Positions 49,385-57,460 of a stretch of DNA of 64,000 nt are shown here, in pieces. Position numbers and translations under genes: made by a program. Source of the stretch: CAVVEC01 sp963747105. Lineage in GTDB: Bacteria > Acidobacteriota > Terriglobia > Terriglobales > Acidobacteriaceae. How positions within the stretch are numbered: position 1 is the first letter of the stretch; each line of letters opens with the position of its first letter. The stretch is taken from the NCBI GenBank assembly GCA_963747105.1, contig CAVVEC010000012.1, forward strand, positions 62,001-126,000. Reading direction: 5' to 3'. The notes under the pieces were generated by a model. The model searched no databases and had not been told where the DNA came from. It was given only the letters and a program-made list of their open reading frames with translations.

Positions 49385-50323
49385 TTAACGATCGTAATAC
49401 GGTGACAACTTCGTCACCAGGAACGGGAATTCGTCGGTCACATCAACTCGGACAAAGCACTTGTCCACCACATCGGTACTGCGATTGGTGTAGGAGAAGA
49501 TCACCTCCAGCACCTTGCGAGCGCCGCTGAGCGCCGACCCTTGGACGCCCGCCGCCGTGAGGGAGTAGTTCTGGGCAAAGTATTCCGCAGCCTTGGCGTA
49601 GATGGCCGGGTAACGGACGGCTAGATAGTTGAGGGCGCGGTGCTCATCCATACCGCCGGCGTTGTCGGTCATCTGCATGATGCGATCGAAAAGCTCGCCG
49701 GCTGCCGGCACAAATTCCTTGGCCGAGGTTTTCGGCGGCGGGGAAATCGATTTGATCAGCGTATCGCGGTCGAAGGAATAAATCTGGTCGAAGACGACAA
49801 TCGGAACCATCAAACCGTTGCACATTTCTGGCGGAGCGATGGGACCCTTGATGCCGATTACGACATCGAGATCGAGGGGGCTGGGGTTGGGGCGGATAGC
49901 TTCGACCAGAAGGCTGAAATCTGCCGCTTCGCGTGGGCGAAGCAGATAGGTTTCCAGCCCTTCGATGGTCATGACAAAGCAAAGCTGTCTCACCAAGTAG
50001 CGATTTTCCGGCTTGGAAAGCACGGTGTGAAAGGCTTGGCGGTCGTTTTGTCCGGCGGTCTTTTCGCGGCCGGTGGCTTGGGCGAACTCCTTCTCCACGG
50101 AAATGCTGGGGAAGCGCGGCTCAATATTGCCGATAGCGTAAACCCACGAGGGCGACGCTGCGGTTCCACCGTTGGCAGCGGGCGCGGCTCCGCAAGTCGC
50201 GCAGGCTTGGGGGGAGACCGCTGTGGCCGCAGGTGCCACCGAAGACGTGACCCGTGCGGCCAGATTGCCGCCAGCGGGGGTACTCGCTCCCTGCTCTTGA
50301 ACTCCAACGACTGATTGCTCCAT
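49385..50323 (-). CDS. PatG C-terminal-domain-like protein (cyanobactin maturation type)
   Basis: 312 residues from ATG 50323 (AAGGAG, 6-base spacer). An N-terminal low-complexity Ala/Thr region with CATCG (about 41-45) is followed by a conserved domain: WVYAIGNIEPRFPSISVEKEFAQATGR, LSKPENRYLVRQLCFVMTIEGLETYLLRPRE, LDVVIGIKGPIAPPEMCNGLMVPIVVFDQIYSFD, HRALNYLAVRYPAIYAKAAEYFAQNYSL, and EFPFLVTKLSPYYDR at the end. From memory this corresponds to the region following the subtilisin domain in PatG-family proteins, here free-standing. Its biochemical role is not established. It lies between protease and peptide genes. Confidence 0.78.
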   Translation of the reverse strand: MEQSVVGVQEQGASTPAGGNLAARVTSSVAPAATAVSPQACATCGAAPAANGGTAASPSWVYAIGNIEPRFPSISVEKEFAQATGREKTAGQNDRQAFHTVLSKPENRYLVRQLCFVMTIEGLETYLLRPREAADFSLLVEAIRPNPSPLDLDVVIGIKGPIAPPEMCNGLMVPIVVFDQIYSFDRDTLIKSISPPPKTSAKEFVPAAGELFDRIMQMTDNAGGMDEHRALNYLAVRYPAIYAKAAEYFAQNYSLTAAGVQGSALSGARKVLEVIFSYTNRSTDVVDKCFVRVDVTDEFPFLVTKLSPYYDR

Positions 50324-50360
50324 CGTAGTCTCCTTGAGGGTCAGATTTCTGCTAGCGAGA

Positions 50361-50570
50361 TCATCGCGTGAAAGTCATCCAGCGATTCAGTGCCGCAGCC
50401 CGCTTCTCACAGCCTCCGCAGGGCCGGATTCCCATCGCATACGTCATGCGTTTGATTGCATCGCCAAGGCCAATCTCTTCTTCAACAAGAAAGCCCGGCA
50501 GCCGAACTCGGTGGGGCTGGCGTTCCGGCTGTTGCTCAGTCGCTTCCCGCTTTTCTATCTCTCTCTTCAC
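50361..50570 (-). CDS. Small CGGC protein
   Basis: 69 residues from GTG 50570 with GGGAG about five bases upstream. The second half, IGLGDAIKRMTYAMGIRPCGGCEKRAAALNRWMTF, carries a CxxC (Cys51, Cys54) within an amphipathic context. This block looks like a recurring small conserved protein seen in diverse bacteria, often annotated hypothetical. It sits between the subtilase and PatG-like genes (14 and 38 base gaps). Possible redox or metal-binding accessory; the function is unknown. Confidence 0.7.
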   Translation of the reverse strand: MKREIEKREATEQQPERQPHRVRLPGFLVEEEIGLGDAIKRMTYAMGIRPCGGCEKRAAALNRWMTFTR

Positions 50571-50583
50571 GCTATCTCCCGAC

Positions 50584-51447
50584 TTAATCTCTCCTCATTG
50601 CGCCATAAGCGGCCCATGCGTCCAACAGAGGCGGGGCAATGGTTTTCCGGCTTCGGGTCTCGACCTGTGTGACGGTCAATTTAATCTGGGCCGCGCTGGC
50701 GGACGGAAACTCCGACCAGAGCAGCGCAATCGCGCCTGAAACGAAGGGAACCGCCGCGCTTGTCCCTCCAAATGTCTGCAGCTTGCCGTTCGTCGCCAGA
50801 CTCGTAATGTCCTTTCCCGGCGCCGTCAAACCATTCCTGCCGATAGAACTGCCCAGATTCGATTCCGCCGTCAGCCTGCCCTGAAGATCACATGCGGCAA
50901 CCGGGATCGCCCAGGGATGACGGGTAATGACGGAGCTGCCCACGGTTCCCTGATTTCCTGCCGCAGCCACGACGATCACGTCGTGCCTGGCGGCATAATT
51001 TAAAGCCTCTTCAAGTTGCCGCTCGCCCTTGGGCGACGGCCGCGCCAGCGCTGCACTCAAGTTAATCACTCGTGCTCCGGCATTGACGGTCTCAATGATG
51101 GCCGCAGCCAGTTCTTCCGGCATCGCGCTCGGCATGTCCCCATTCGTCGACGCCATCTCTGCAAATATGGGCCGCACGAGCAATGTGCAAGCCGGACAAA
51201 TAGCCGGCGCAACGGAGCCCCGTTTCGCGGCCAACATCCCGGCTACGAACGTCCCGTGCATGCACGCCAAGCTACTCGCCTTGGAACAGGCACCCGCTAC
51301 TTTCCCCGGGACCTCGTGGATGTTCTGTCTCGCGAGGTCGGGGTGGTCCATGGCCACGGGTCCATCGATCAGGCCCACCTTGATTTCGGCTCTGCCACTC
51401 GTTCGCTCCATCAACGGAGTAAGGTGCACTACGTCAAGAGGCCCCAT
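50584..51447 (-). CDS. Subtilisin-like (S8) serine protease, PatA-type
   Basis: From ATG 51447 (AGGGG upstream): MGPLDVVHLTPLMERTSGRAEIKVGLIDGPV with catalytic Asp28, HGTFVAGM with His64, oxyanion AAGNQG with Asn165, and GGTSAAVPFVSGA with Ser230. 287 residues, no signal peptide, no propeptide, which fits cytoplasmic RiPP-maturation subtilases (PatA/PatG class) better than secreted digestive subtilisins. Four extra Cys (CSKASSLAC, CPAC) surround the His region. First gene of the minus-strand cluster that ends at 48181. The frame extends upstream to 51510. Confidence 0.85.
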   Translation of the reverse strand: MGPLDVVHLTPLMERTSGRAEIKVGLIDGPVAMDHPDLARQNIHEVPGKVAGACSKASSLACMHGTFVAGMLAAKRGSVAPAICPACTLLVRPIFAEMASTNGDMPSAMPEELAAAIIETVNAGARVINLSAALARPSPKGERQLEEALNYAARHDVIVVAAAGNQGTVGSSVITRHPWAIPVAACDLQGRLTAESNLGSSIGRNGLTAPGKDITSLATNGKLQTFGGTSAAVPFVSGAIALLWSEFPSASAAQIKLTVTQVETRSRKTIAPPLLDAWAAYGAMRRD

Positions 51448-51849
51448 GAATCCCCTGATGATGGCGAGTAGTAGGGACTCTCGAAAACGAGACCTACTCC
51501 TTAGCTGCAATTACGAATCTGAATTTTCCCTGGGTAAGTAACCGGTGAAACCTGGGCTCGCTCGTCCTGCTTCTCAACCAACTCCGTGCTCAATGACCGG
51601 AGACAATCAAGGCCAATTAAGGGAAGCACAGCCATTTTCCTCAGGTAAGATGAAATGTCAAGATAAATCTTCGGCGTGTTCGGTTTTCGTAACAGAACGC
51701 GTCGGCAGGACCCCTTCGGCGTTAGGGGAATCATTGTCAAGAAAGGCGATTCGTTTTGAAAGCATCGAAAACCGCTCTTAACTTTTCTTAGCCCCTACAC
51801 CTTCGTGCCATTTGCTCCGGCGCCATTTTTCCGATAATCTGCCTTTACA
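51448..51849. other. Upstream region of the S8/PatG-like cluster
   Basis: About 400 bases with no supported gene. It should hold the promoter of the minus-strand cluster; I cannot pick a confident -35/-10 pair. Confidence 0.4.
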
Positions 51850-51869
51850 CCGGAAAGGAGGTGGTCGAA

Positions 51870-51935
51870 TGACAAGTTCTGATTGTAGTAACTGTAGTGG
51901 GAGTCTAAGACCAGGTGAGGTGGCTGAGACTTAGG
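51870..51935 (+). CDS. Possible 21-residue peptide with near-ideal ribosome binding site
   Basis: AAAGGAGGT at 51855-51863, a 6-base spacer, then ATG and MTSSDCSNCSGSLRPGEVAE before TAG. The Shine-Dalgarno match is the best in the window. The region is also part of the structured stretch, so the peptide may be a leader or the motif may be an RNA element instead. Confidence 0.35.
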
Positions 51936-52127
51936 GCTGGTTGCTCTAAGCGGGGCTTCCGGCGCCGTCGAATAAACGACGATCGACAAACGACAACGCC
52001 AGGGGCTACAGCCCGCACACTAACCGGTGAGTTTGGACTCGATCCCGGCGTCAGGTCGCGCCGGGCGTCGATCAGTTACCCGGAGTTGCCGTAAGAGGCC
52101 ACGTAGAGTGACCACCTCTTGGTCAAT

Positions 52128-52183
52128 CCCAAACAGTCCACCGGGCGGCCCGTGCCGAAATGGCGCGGGCCGTTCTGTTTGGG
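52128..52183. terminator. Long two-part stem-loop
   Basis: Outer stem CCCAAACAG/CTGTTTGGG and inner stem CGGCCCG/CGGGCCG. It lies 7 bases past the doxX stop on the other strand, so it may end doxX transcription as well as the candidate RNA. Confidence 0.65.
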
Positions 52184-52189
52184 GAAGGC

Positions 52190-52642
52190 TTAGGACGAAG
52201 ATTGCTTCGTCAGAAGCCTGCCCACCGACAAGGCGCCCGCGCCCTTGATCAGAATCGTCAAGGCAATGGCAATCGCCAGGAGATGGTATTCAAAACCCTC
52301 GCCCTTCTGAGTGCCGGTCCAATTCATGAACAGGCCGTTGTGTCGGTGAACCATCGCAATAGCCACAATCATATTGACCATGATCCCGGATGCGGCAATG
52401 CGGCCCAGGAATCCGAAGATGAGACCCAACCCGCCGAAAAACTCCGCCGCCATGGCGAGAAGCGCCAACGGGGCCGGAATGCCCATCTGATGCGTGAAGA
52501 AATCCATGGTGCCGCTGAAACCGTAGCCCCCGAACCAGCCCAGCAGCTTCTGCGCACCGTGTGCGAAGAAGACGATTCCAAGAACCAGGCGCAGCATGGT
52601 CACGGTGCAATCAGCCTTGGTATTCACAATTTTCTGAAACAT
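52190..52642 (-). CDS. DoxX family membrane protein
   Basis: Four transmembrane helices with the DoxX pattern: LRLVLGIVFFAHGAQKLLGWFGGYGFSGTMDFF, PLALLAMAAEFFGGLGLIFGFLGRIAASGIMVNMIVAIAMVH, and LLAIAIALTILIKGAGALSVG. ATG 52642 (MFQKIVNTKADC) has GGAGG upstream, so the longer frame to 52684 is rejected. About 150 residues. Family members are linked to thiol or quinone redox processes; the exact role here is unknown. Confidence 0.9.
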   Translation of the reverse strand: MFQKIVNTKADCTVTMLRLVLGIVFFAHGAQKLLGWFGGYGFSGTMDFFTHQMGIPAPLALLAMAAEFFGGLGLIFGFLGRIAASGIMVNMIVAIAMVHRHNGLFMNWTGTQKGEGFEYHLLAIAIALTILIKGAGALSVGRLLTKQSSS

Positions 52643-52865
52643 CACTGCCTCCTTCTTACGCTTAATTGACTCCGAATTCGCCATCAGCTCGATAGCACTA
52701 AATGCTACGCTTCCAGCGCAAAGCTACACGTTAACTATATCGTTTGCACGTTTGTCGTTATAACAGATTATCCCGTCAGAAAATGGTTTCAGGAAATTTA
52801 TCCGCCTGGCCTCGAACCCGCCCGAACTGCGGGAATGACTCCGGAGAAGGTGATTGCAGCGCTCA

Positions 52866-53318
52866 TCAAACCGCATCATGGCCGGAGTCGTTTCCAGCCT
52901 TCTCCAATCCCAGCCGAATCACCTCGGCGGTATCCTTCGCCAACGGGAGACTCCCGACTTCCGCTCTGGTGAACCAGTGAGCTTCATCGGCGTCGCCGGC
53001 GGCGTGGAGTTCGCCCGCGATTCGCCCGCAAAGAAAATCGATCAGCACGTAGTGATAGAGCGTGCGCTCGTCGGCATCGCGCAAGACCCGGTCATAGACA
53101 CCAAGCAGTTCGCCGACTTCAACGGTCAAGCCGGTCTCTTCGAGGGCCTCCCGCACCGCCGCCTCGCGTAGGGTCTCACCGACTTCCAGCACGCCCCCGG
53201 GAATTGACCATTCGCCCGCCAGGGGCGCATGCCCGCGCTTCACCAGCACCACGCGGTCTGCCTCGACGATGATCGCGCCCACACCCACCAGAGGCGTATC
53301 TGGATATTCCCGTTTCAT
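52866..53318 (-). CDS. Nudix hydrolase
   Basis: Complete Nudix box GGVLEVGETLREAAVREALEETGL (GX5EX7REUXEEXGU). VGVGAIIVEADRVVLVKRGHAPLAGEWSIPG precedes it, the ADP-ribose/NADH-type arrangement. 150 residues from the second Met (MKREYPDTPLVGV). Hydrolyses a nucleoside diphosphate linked to X; which one is not visible. Confidence 0.92.
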   Translation of the reverse strand: MKREYPDTPLVGVGAIIVEADRVVLVKRGHAPLAGEWSIPGGVLEVGETLREAAVREALEETGLTVEVGELLGVYDRVLRDADERTLYHYVLIDFLCGRIAGELHAAGDADEAHWFTRAEVGSLPLAKDTAEVIRLGLEKAGNDSGHDAV

Positions 53319-53343
53319 GTTGTGCAACCTATCAGAAACCGCG

Positions 53344-53485
53344 GTAGTGACTCAGTTTGATTTGTCATCCCGAGCCAGCGTTCTTTGCGCAGCGAGGGAT
53401 CTGGGCGAGCCGCGCGGAAGCGTCGCGCTTTTGCGACGCCATAATCGCGCGTTTGGCTCGCTTCCATATCAAACTGAGCCACTAC
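53344..53485. mobile_element. MITE-like element B with 18-bp terminal inverted repeats
   Basis: Starts GTAGTGACTCAGTTTGAT (53344-53361) and ends ATCAAACTGAGCCACTAC (53468-53485), one mismatch. 142 bp. Interior matches element A at 40255-40421 but lacks its extra 27-base block. It lies 17 bases from the Nudix start. Confidence 0.75.
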
Positions 53486-53595
53486 CGAAACCGCCAGCGA
53501 CCTGGAATCGCGGGAACGATTCCAAATACAGTACGGCGACAGAATAGCAAGCCAGTTTGCAGATGTCAGTTCCCAGTTCTCAGTAGAATATCTCG

Positions 53596-55475
53596 GTGCC
53601 CCTAGAAGAATACAAACGCAAACGCCGCTTCGAGGAAACGCCCGGAGCCTCCGCCCAAGCTGGAAAAGAAATCCGGCCACCGCTTTGTGGTGCAGAAGCA
53701 CCGCGCCACCCGCCTGCACTACGACTTTCGCCTGGAGATGGAGGGCGTGCTCAAGTCGTGGGCCGTCCCGAAGGGACCGTCGCTCGATCCCGCCGACAAG
53801 CGCCTGGCCATGCAGGTGGAAGATCATCCCGGTTTCTTATTTTGATTTTGAGGGCACCATTCCCGAGGGCAACTACGGCGCCGGCACCGTGATGGTGTGG
53901 GACGTCGGCACCTGGCAGCCGCTTTCGCCGGTGCCGGTCAAAGGCAAATTTGTTCCCGGAAGCCGACGCCGAAGCTGCAGCCATGCTGCAGAAAGGGGAT
54001 TTCAAGATTCGTCTGCAGGGCAGAAGCGTCTGAAGGGCGATTTCGCGCTGATTCACATCGCTCGCGGCGTCCCGGAACCAAAGGCACGGAGTGGCTGCTG
54101 ATCAAGAAGCAGGATGATGCCGTGGTCGAAGGATATGACATCGAGCAGTACGACTCCTCTGTGCTTAGCCGGCCGCACCATGGCGCAAATCAGCGGCGAC
54201 AAGGACTCGGCGGAATGGACCAGCAGTCCTCCCGTGTCTCGCGGAAAAGTGAAAGCTGCCATGGCTGGCGGAGACGCTGGCCAAGCTGGATAAAAAGAAG
54301 AGAAAGGCGCGAAACACAGAGGGCACGGGGGACGCAGAGGATGGCAAGGGAAAAAGACGAGTTGCGAGGAAGTCTTTGGCTTCGTCCACAGATCTAGACA
54401 AGACTTCCTCAGTGTCCTCTGTGGTTAGAAATTTGGCAGGCGCGATCAAGCAGACCCATGCCTGCAGCCATCCATCCCATGATGGCCACCCCCGGCGACA
54501 AGCCGTTCGACGATCCCGCCTGGCTGTTTGAGATCAAGTGGGATGGATATCGCGCGGCCGCATTCCTCGAGCAGGGAAAAGTGCGTCTGGTCTCGCGCAA
54601 TCAAAACGACCTCACCGGCCGCTTTCCCGAATTGCACGATCTGCCTCAGCTGGTGAACGGGAAGACTGCAATCCTCGACGGTGAAGTTGTCGCTCTCGAT
54701 GAAACGGGCCGCTCCTCGTTCAGCCTCATGCAGCAACGCACCGGCATTGGCCGTCACGGTCGGCAGGGTCCCACCGCGCCTGAAATCGACGATCCTATAC
54801 TACGTCTTCGACCTGATCTACCTCGACGGATACGACTCTGCGCCGGGTTCCCCTGGAGCAGCGCAAGGAGTTGCTCGCCAAGCATCATCCCGCCGGAGGC
54901 CCTGCTGCGATACTCGGACCATTTCCGCGAGCGGCATCTCGCTATTCGCCGCCGCCAAGCAACAAGGGCTGGAAGGAATTCTGGCCAAACGCCGCGCCAG
55001 TCTTTACCAGGAACGCCGCAGCCCGGACTGGCTCAAGATCAAGATTACGCAAACTGTCGATTGCGTCATCGGCGGGTACACCGACCCGGAAGGCGCCCGC
55101 GAAATTTTGGTGCGCTGGTGCTGGGGCTCTACGACCAGAAAAGCAGCTGGTCCACGTGGGCCAAGCCGGCACAGGATTCGATCAGAAGAAACTTCAGGAG
55201 ATCTCGCAGCTGCTCGAGAAGCTGGAGACGAAACGCAATCCGTTCCACGGCGCGGTGGATGCGCACAACGTCCACTGGGTGAAGCCGGAACTCGTGGCCG
55301 AGATCAAATTCACTGAGTGGACCCACGAAACCGCGGAGGGAGGACTCAAGTTGCGGGCTCCGGTATTCATGGGCCTGCGGGAGGACAAGGATCCGAAGCG
55401 AGTGCACGTTCGCCGAGAACAGACCGACGGTGGCATGATCCCCGGTAGAGCGAGTGCGGTAGAGCCTCAACTTCA
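53596..55475 (+). pseudogene. ligD: LigD-type ATP-dependent DNA ligase with 3'-phosphoesterase domain, many frameshifts
   Basis: Non-homologous end-joining ligase. Fragments in order: start PLEEYKRKRRFEETP; phosphoesterase domain HRFVVQKHRATRLHYDFRLEMEGVLKSWAVPKGPSLDP, FDFEGTIPEGNYGAGTVMVWD, GDFALIHIARG, EWLLIKKQDDAV; a disrupted linker with CTCTGTG repeats (54308-54432); ligase core DPAWLFEIKWDGYRAAAFLEQGKVRLVSRNQ (KxDG active site) and ILDGEVVALDETGRSSFSLMQQR; ERRSPDWLKIKITQTVDCVIGGYTDPEG; OB domain ending APVFMGLREDKDPKRVH. No primase domain is encoded. At least seven frame changes. Ku is not in the window. Confidence 0.82.
54308..54432. repeat. CTCTGTG-type inverted repeat inside the LigD linker
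   Basis: GAAACACAGAGGGCACGGGG near the left and GTGTCCTCTGTGGTTAGAAA at the right form an imperfect inverted repeat. It lies between the phosphoesterase and ligase parts. A single copy of the right-hand word is at 32968-33010. Confidence 0.5.
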
Positions 55476-56430
55476 CTATCCTTCATCGGCAGCATTGAGC
55501 CATAGTCCCGCCCCGACGTTTCCACGGCGCGCGCAATGACCCCATCGAAGGCATCGCGCAACTCCGGGATACTTCGCCAGCAACGCCTTCATCACCGCCA
55601 TGTTGTTCTGGTAGGTCTGCGCAGTGTTGGAGACGTCGGCGGATTGGTACTTCACCACCAGATCGAAAGCCTGGCCCACGGCTAGCGGGAAACAGCGCGG
55701 TCAGTTTGAAGGTCTTGCCGCTGTCGCCACCAAGATTGGCGCGCGGCAGGTCGGCGGGCTTTACGCTCTGCGATTCGTCGTACAACTTGTCGGTGACCTG
55801 GGTGCTCCATAAAAGGCACCGGTACCAGCAGTTCCGAGCCTCCAGATAATACAACCAGGCATCGTGGTTTTTGGCTTTGGCCTTGAAATCACGCGCCCGG
55901 TCGGCAAACCAGTTGGCCGTCATGCCCTGCGACCTGCGAGGCTTTGACGTAGAGAGCCAGCCAGCTTCCAATCGCGTTCCCTGCTGCTGCAGAACGAAGG
56001 AGACGGCGTAGACACCTTTGGCCGTGGACTCACGTCCAGCGTCACGATGCCATAGTTGCCCGGCGGCAGGTTCGGGAATTCAGAAATTCGGCACTGTCGG
56101 CGGTCTGGCCGTTTGTCCGAACACGCCACACAAGAAATTCGGCGCGCTCCAGCGGCGAGCTTTCCCTCGGCTTTGCAGCAGAAAAGGCAGACGCGCGGAG
56201 TCGGCTTGCGCTCCGGAAAAGTTGGCCTTGATTTTCCTTGATGGCAGTTTCGATGCCGGAAAAGTCCGCCGCCACAGCTGGCAATTGCGTTTTGCTTGAG
56301 TGTAGCCGCATCGCCCCGGGCCGCCATGTCAAAATAGCGTTTGGCGGTATTCACCAGGGCGGTCGTGATCGGCGTCGTCCATATCGCCGGCGTGAAACAG
56401 GTCTGGGCATAGGCGGACCGCCGGCGGACA
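55476..56430 (-). pseudogene. Secreted hypothetical protein, frameshifted
   Basis: In three frames: LLRRCCQLLMLGLTCPPAV (signal-like), WTTPITTALVNTAKRYFDMAARGDAATLKQNAI, PAVAADFSGIETAIKENQ, FPNLPPGNYGIVTLDVSPRPK, MTANWFADRARDFKAKAKNHDAWLYYLEARNCWYRCLLWSTQVTDKLYDES, AFDLVVKYQSADVSNTAQTYQNNMAVMKALLAKYPELRDAFDGVIARAV. It resembles acidobacterial secreted proteins of unknown function. End points are approximate because the last frame is unclear. At least four indels. Confidence 0.55.
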
Positions 56431-56545
56431 CGTCAAACCCAGCATGAGCAGTTGGCAGCAACGACGCAGGAGCAGCCGAACTCTTCGAAGATCATCATGT
56501 GCGGCGGGTCCTTTTTCCTTCGCTTAGTGATGTCCATAGCAACTG

Positions 56546-56615
56546 AGATTCCTCCCCCTCGGCTTCGCTGGGGGCTCGACCTTCGGACCGGCGATGATCG
56601 CTCGGAACGACAAAT
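56546..56615. repeat. GTCATTCCGAG-type repeat, reverse orientation
   Basis: GAGATTCCTCCCCCTCGGCT at the left and CGCTCGGAACGACAAATT at the right are the reverse complement of the TTTGTCATTCCGAG...GAGGAATCT repeat, with an internal CCCCCTCGGC hairpin. Confidence 0.55.
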
Positions 56616-56788
56616 TGCCTCCATGTCAGAATTCGCAAGCTTGGATATCACCTCTGGTAATCTTACCTCTGCGGGCCGGGGCCACGACAGTTCTTGACCT
56701 CAATGGGCTTTCACGGCGATTGCGCGCGCTCCCCCGGTGTGGTACCGTCCCTTGTGATTCGCCCATTCCAGGCGAAAGGAAGACACCG

Positions 56789-57340
56789 ATGGCGGGCTGG
56801 ATCATTTTAGCGATTCTGGTTGTCATTGCCTTCGTGCTGATCGGGATGTACAACAGCCTGGTCCAGTTGCGCGTGCGCTGCGACTCGGCATGGTCCGACA
56901 TCGATGTGCAGCTCAAACGCCGCCACGACCTGATTCCGAACCTGGTCGAGACGGTGAAAGGCTACGCGGCGCACGAGAAAGGAACGTTCGAGAACATCGC
57001 CAAGTTCCGTTCCATGGCGATGCAGGCCACCTCGCCTGCGGATAAGGCCGTCGCAGAGAATCAACTCACCGGCGCGCTCAAGAGCTTGTTCGCGGTGGCG
57101 GAAAATTATCCCGACCTGAAGGCCATCCGAGGAATTCACCCAGCTACAGGCGTCGTTAAGCCAGACCGAAGACACCATTCAGAATGCCCGCCGTTATTAC
57201 AACGCCGTGGTGCGCGACCTGAATACCAAAATTCAGTCGTTCCCGACCAACATTCTGGCGGGCATGTTCGGCTTCCAGGCGCGGCAATTCTTCGAGGTCG
57301 GCGGACAGCCGACCGTGAGCCGGTGGCAGTGAAGTTCTAG
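56789..57340 (+). CDS. LemA family protein, frameshifted
   Basis: N-terminal membrane anchor (WIILAILVVIAFVLIGMYNSLVQLRVRCDSAWSDIDVQLKRRHDLIPNLVETVKGYAAHE) and the long helical LemA domain. After DLKA the frame changes near 57133 and continues EEFTQLQASLSQTEDTIQNARRYYNAVVRDLNTKIQSFPTNILAGMFGFQARQFFEV; a second change restores the ending REPVAVKF. Restored length is about 183 residues, normal. LemA proteins commonly pair with a DUF2207 or TPM-domain membrane protein, as here. Confidence 0.92.
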   Translation: MAGWIILAILVVIAFVLIGMYNSLVQLRVRCDSAWSDIDVQLKRRHDLIPNLVETVKGYAAHEKGTFENIAKFRSMAMQATSPADKAVAENQLTGALKSLFAVAENYPDLKAIRGIHPATGVVKPDRRHHSECPPLLQRRGARPEYQNSVVPDQHSGGHVRLPGAAILRGRRTADREPVAVKF

Positions 57341-57407
57341 GGCTGAGTTCGTAAAAGGTTTCGGAAAGGGCACGGCTTCGGCCGTACCGCAATGTGTCCC
57401 TTTGTGA

Positions 57408-57453
57408 TTTGTCATTCCGAGTGGACTTCAGTCCGCGAGGAATCTGCTTCTTG
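57408..57453. repeat. GTCATTCCGAG-type dispersed repeat
   Basis: TTTGTCATTCCGAGTGGACT ... CGCGAGGAATCTGCTTCTT, lying between the LemA and DUF2207 genes. Confidence 0.6.
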
Positions 57454-57460
57454 AGAGTTT

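Larger units (their letters stand above)
51850..52187 (+). ncRNA. Candidate structured non-coding RNA
   Basis: No protein gene fits, but the stretch is full of paired helices. CCCGGCG (52044-52050) pairs with CGCCGGG (52059-52065). AAGAGG (52093-52098) pairs with CCTCTT (52115-52120). CCCAAACAG (52128-52136) pairs with CTGTTTGGG (52175-52183), enclosing CGGCCCG (52146-52152) and CGGGCCG (52166-52172). A terminator-like double stem thus closes the 3' end. A strong AAAGGAGGT followed by ATG opens a 21-residue frame at the 5' end. It is not recognisable as tmRNA, 6S, SRP or RNase P RNA. Confidence 0.5.

Noticed and set aside
49385..51447. Ordinary secreted subtilisin operon
   Set aside because: The protease lacks a signal peptide and propeptide and is linked to a PatG-type domain, so secretion is unlikely.
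51850..52187. tmRNA as an identity for the structured stretch
   Set aside because: There is no tRNA-like acceptor/T-arm pair at the ends and no ANDNYALAA-like tag frame.
53596..55475. Programmed frameshifting in LigD
   Set aside because: There are too many frame changes in both directions and no slippery heptamer with a following pseudoknot at the breaks.
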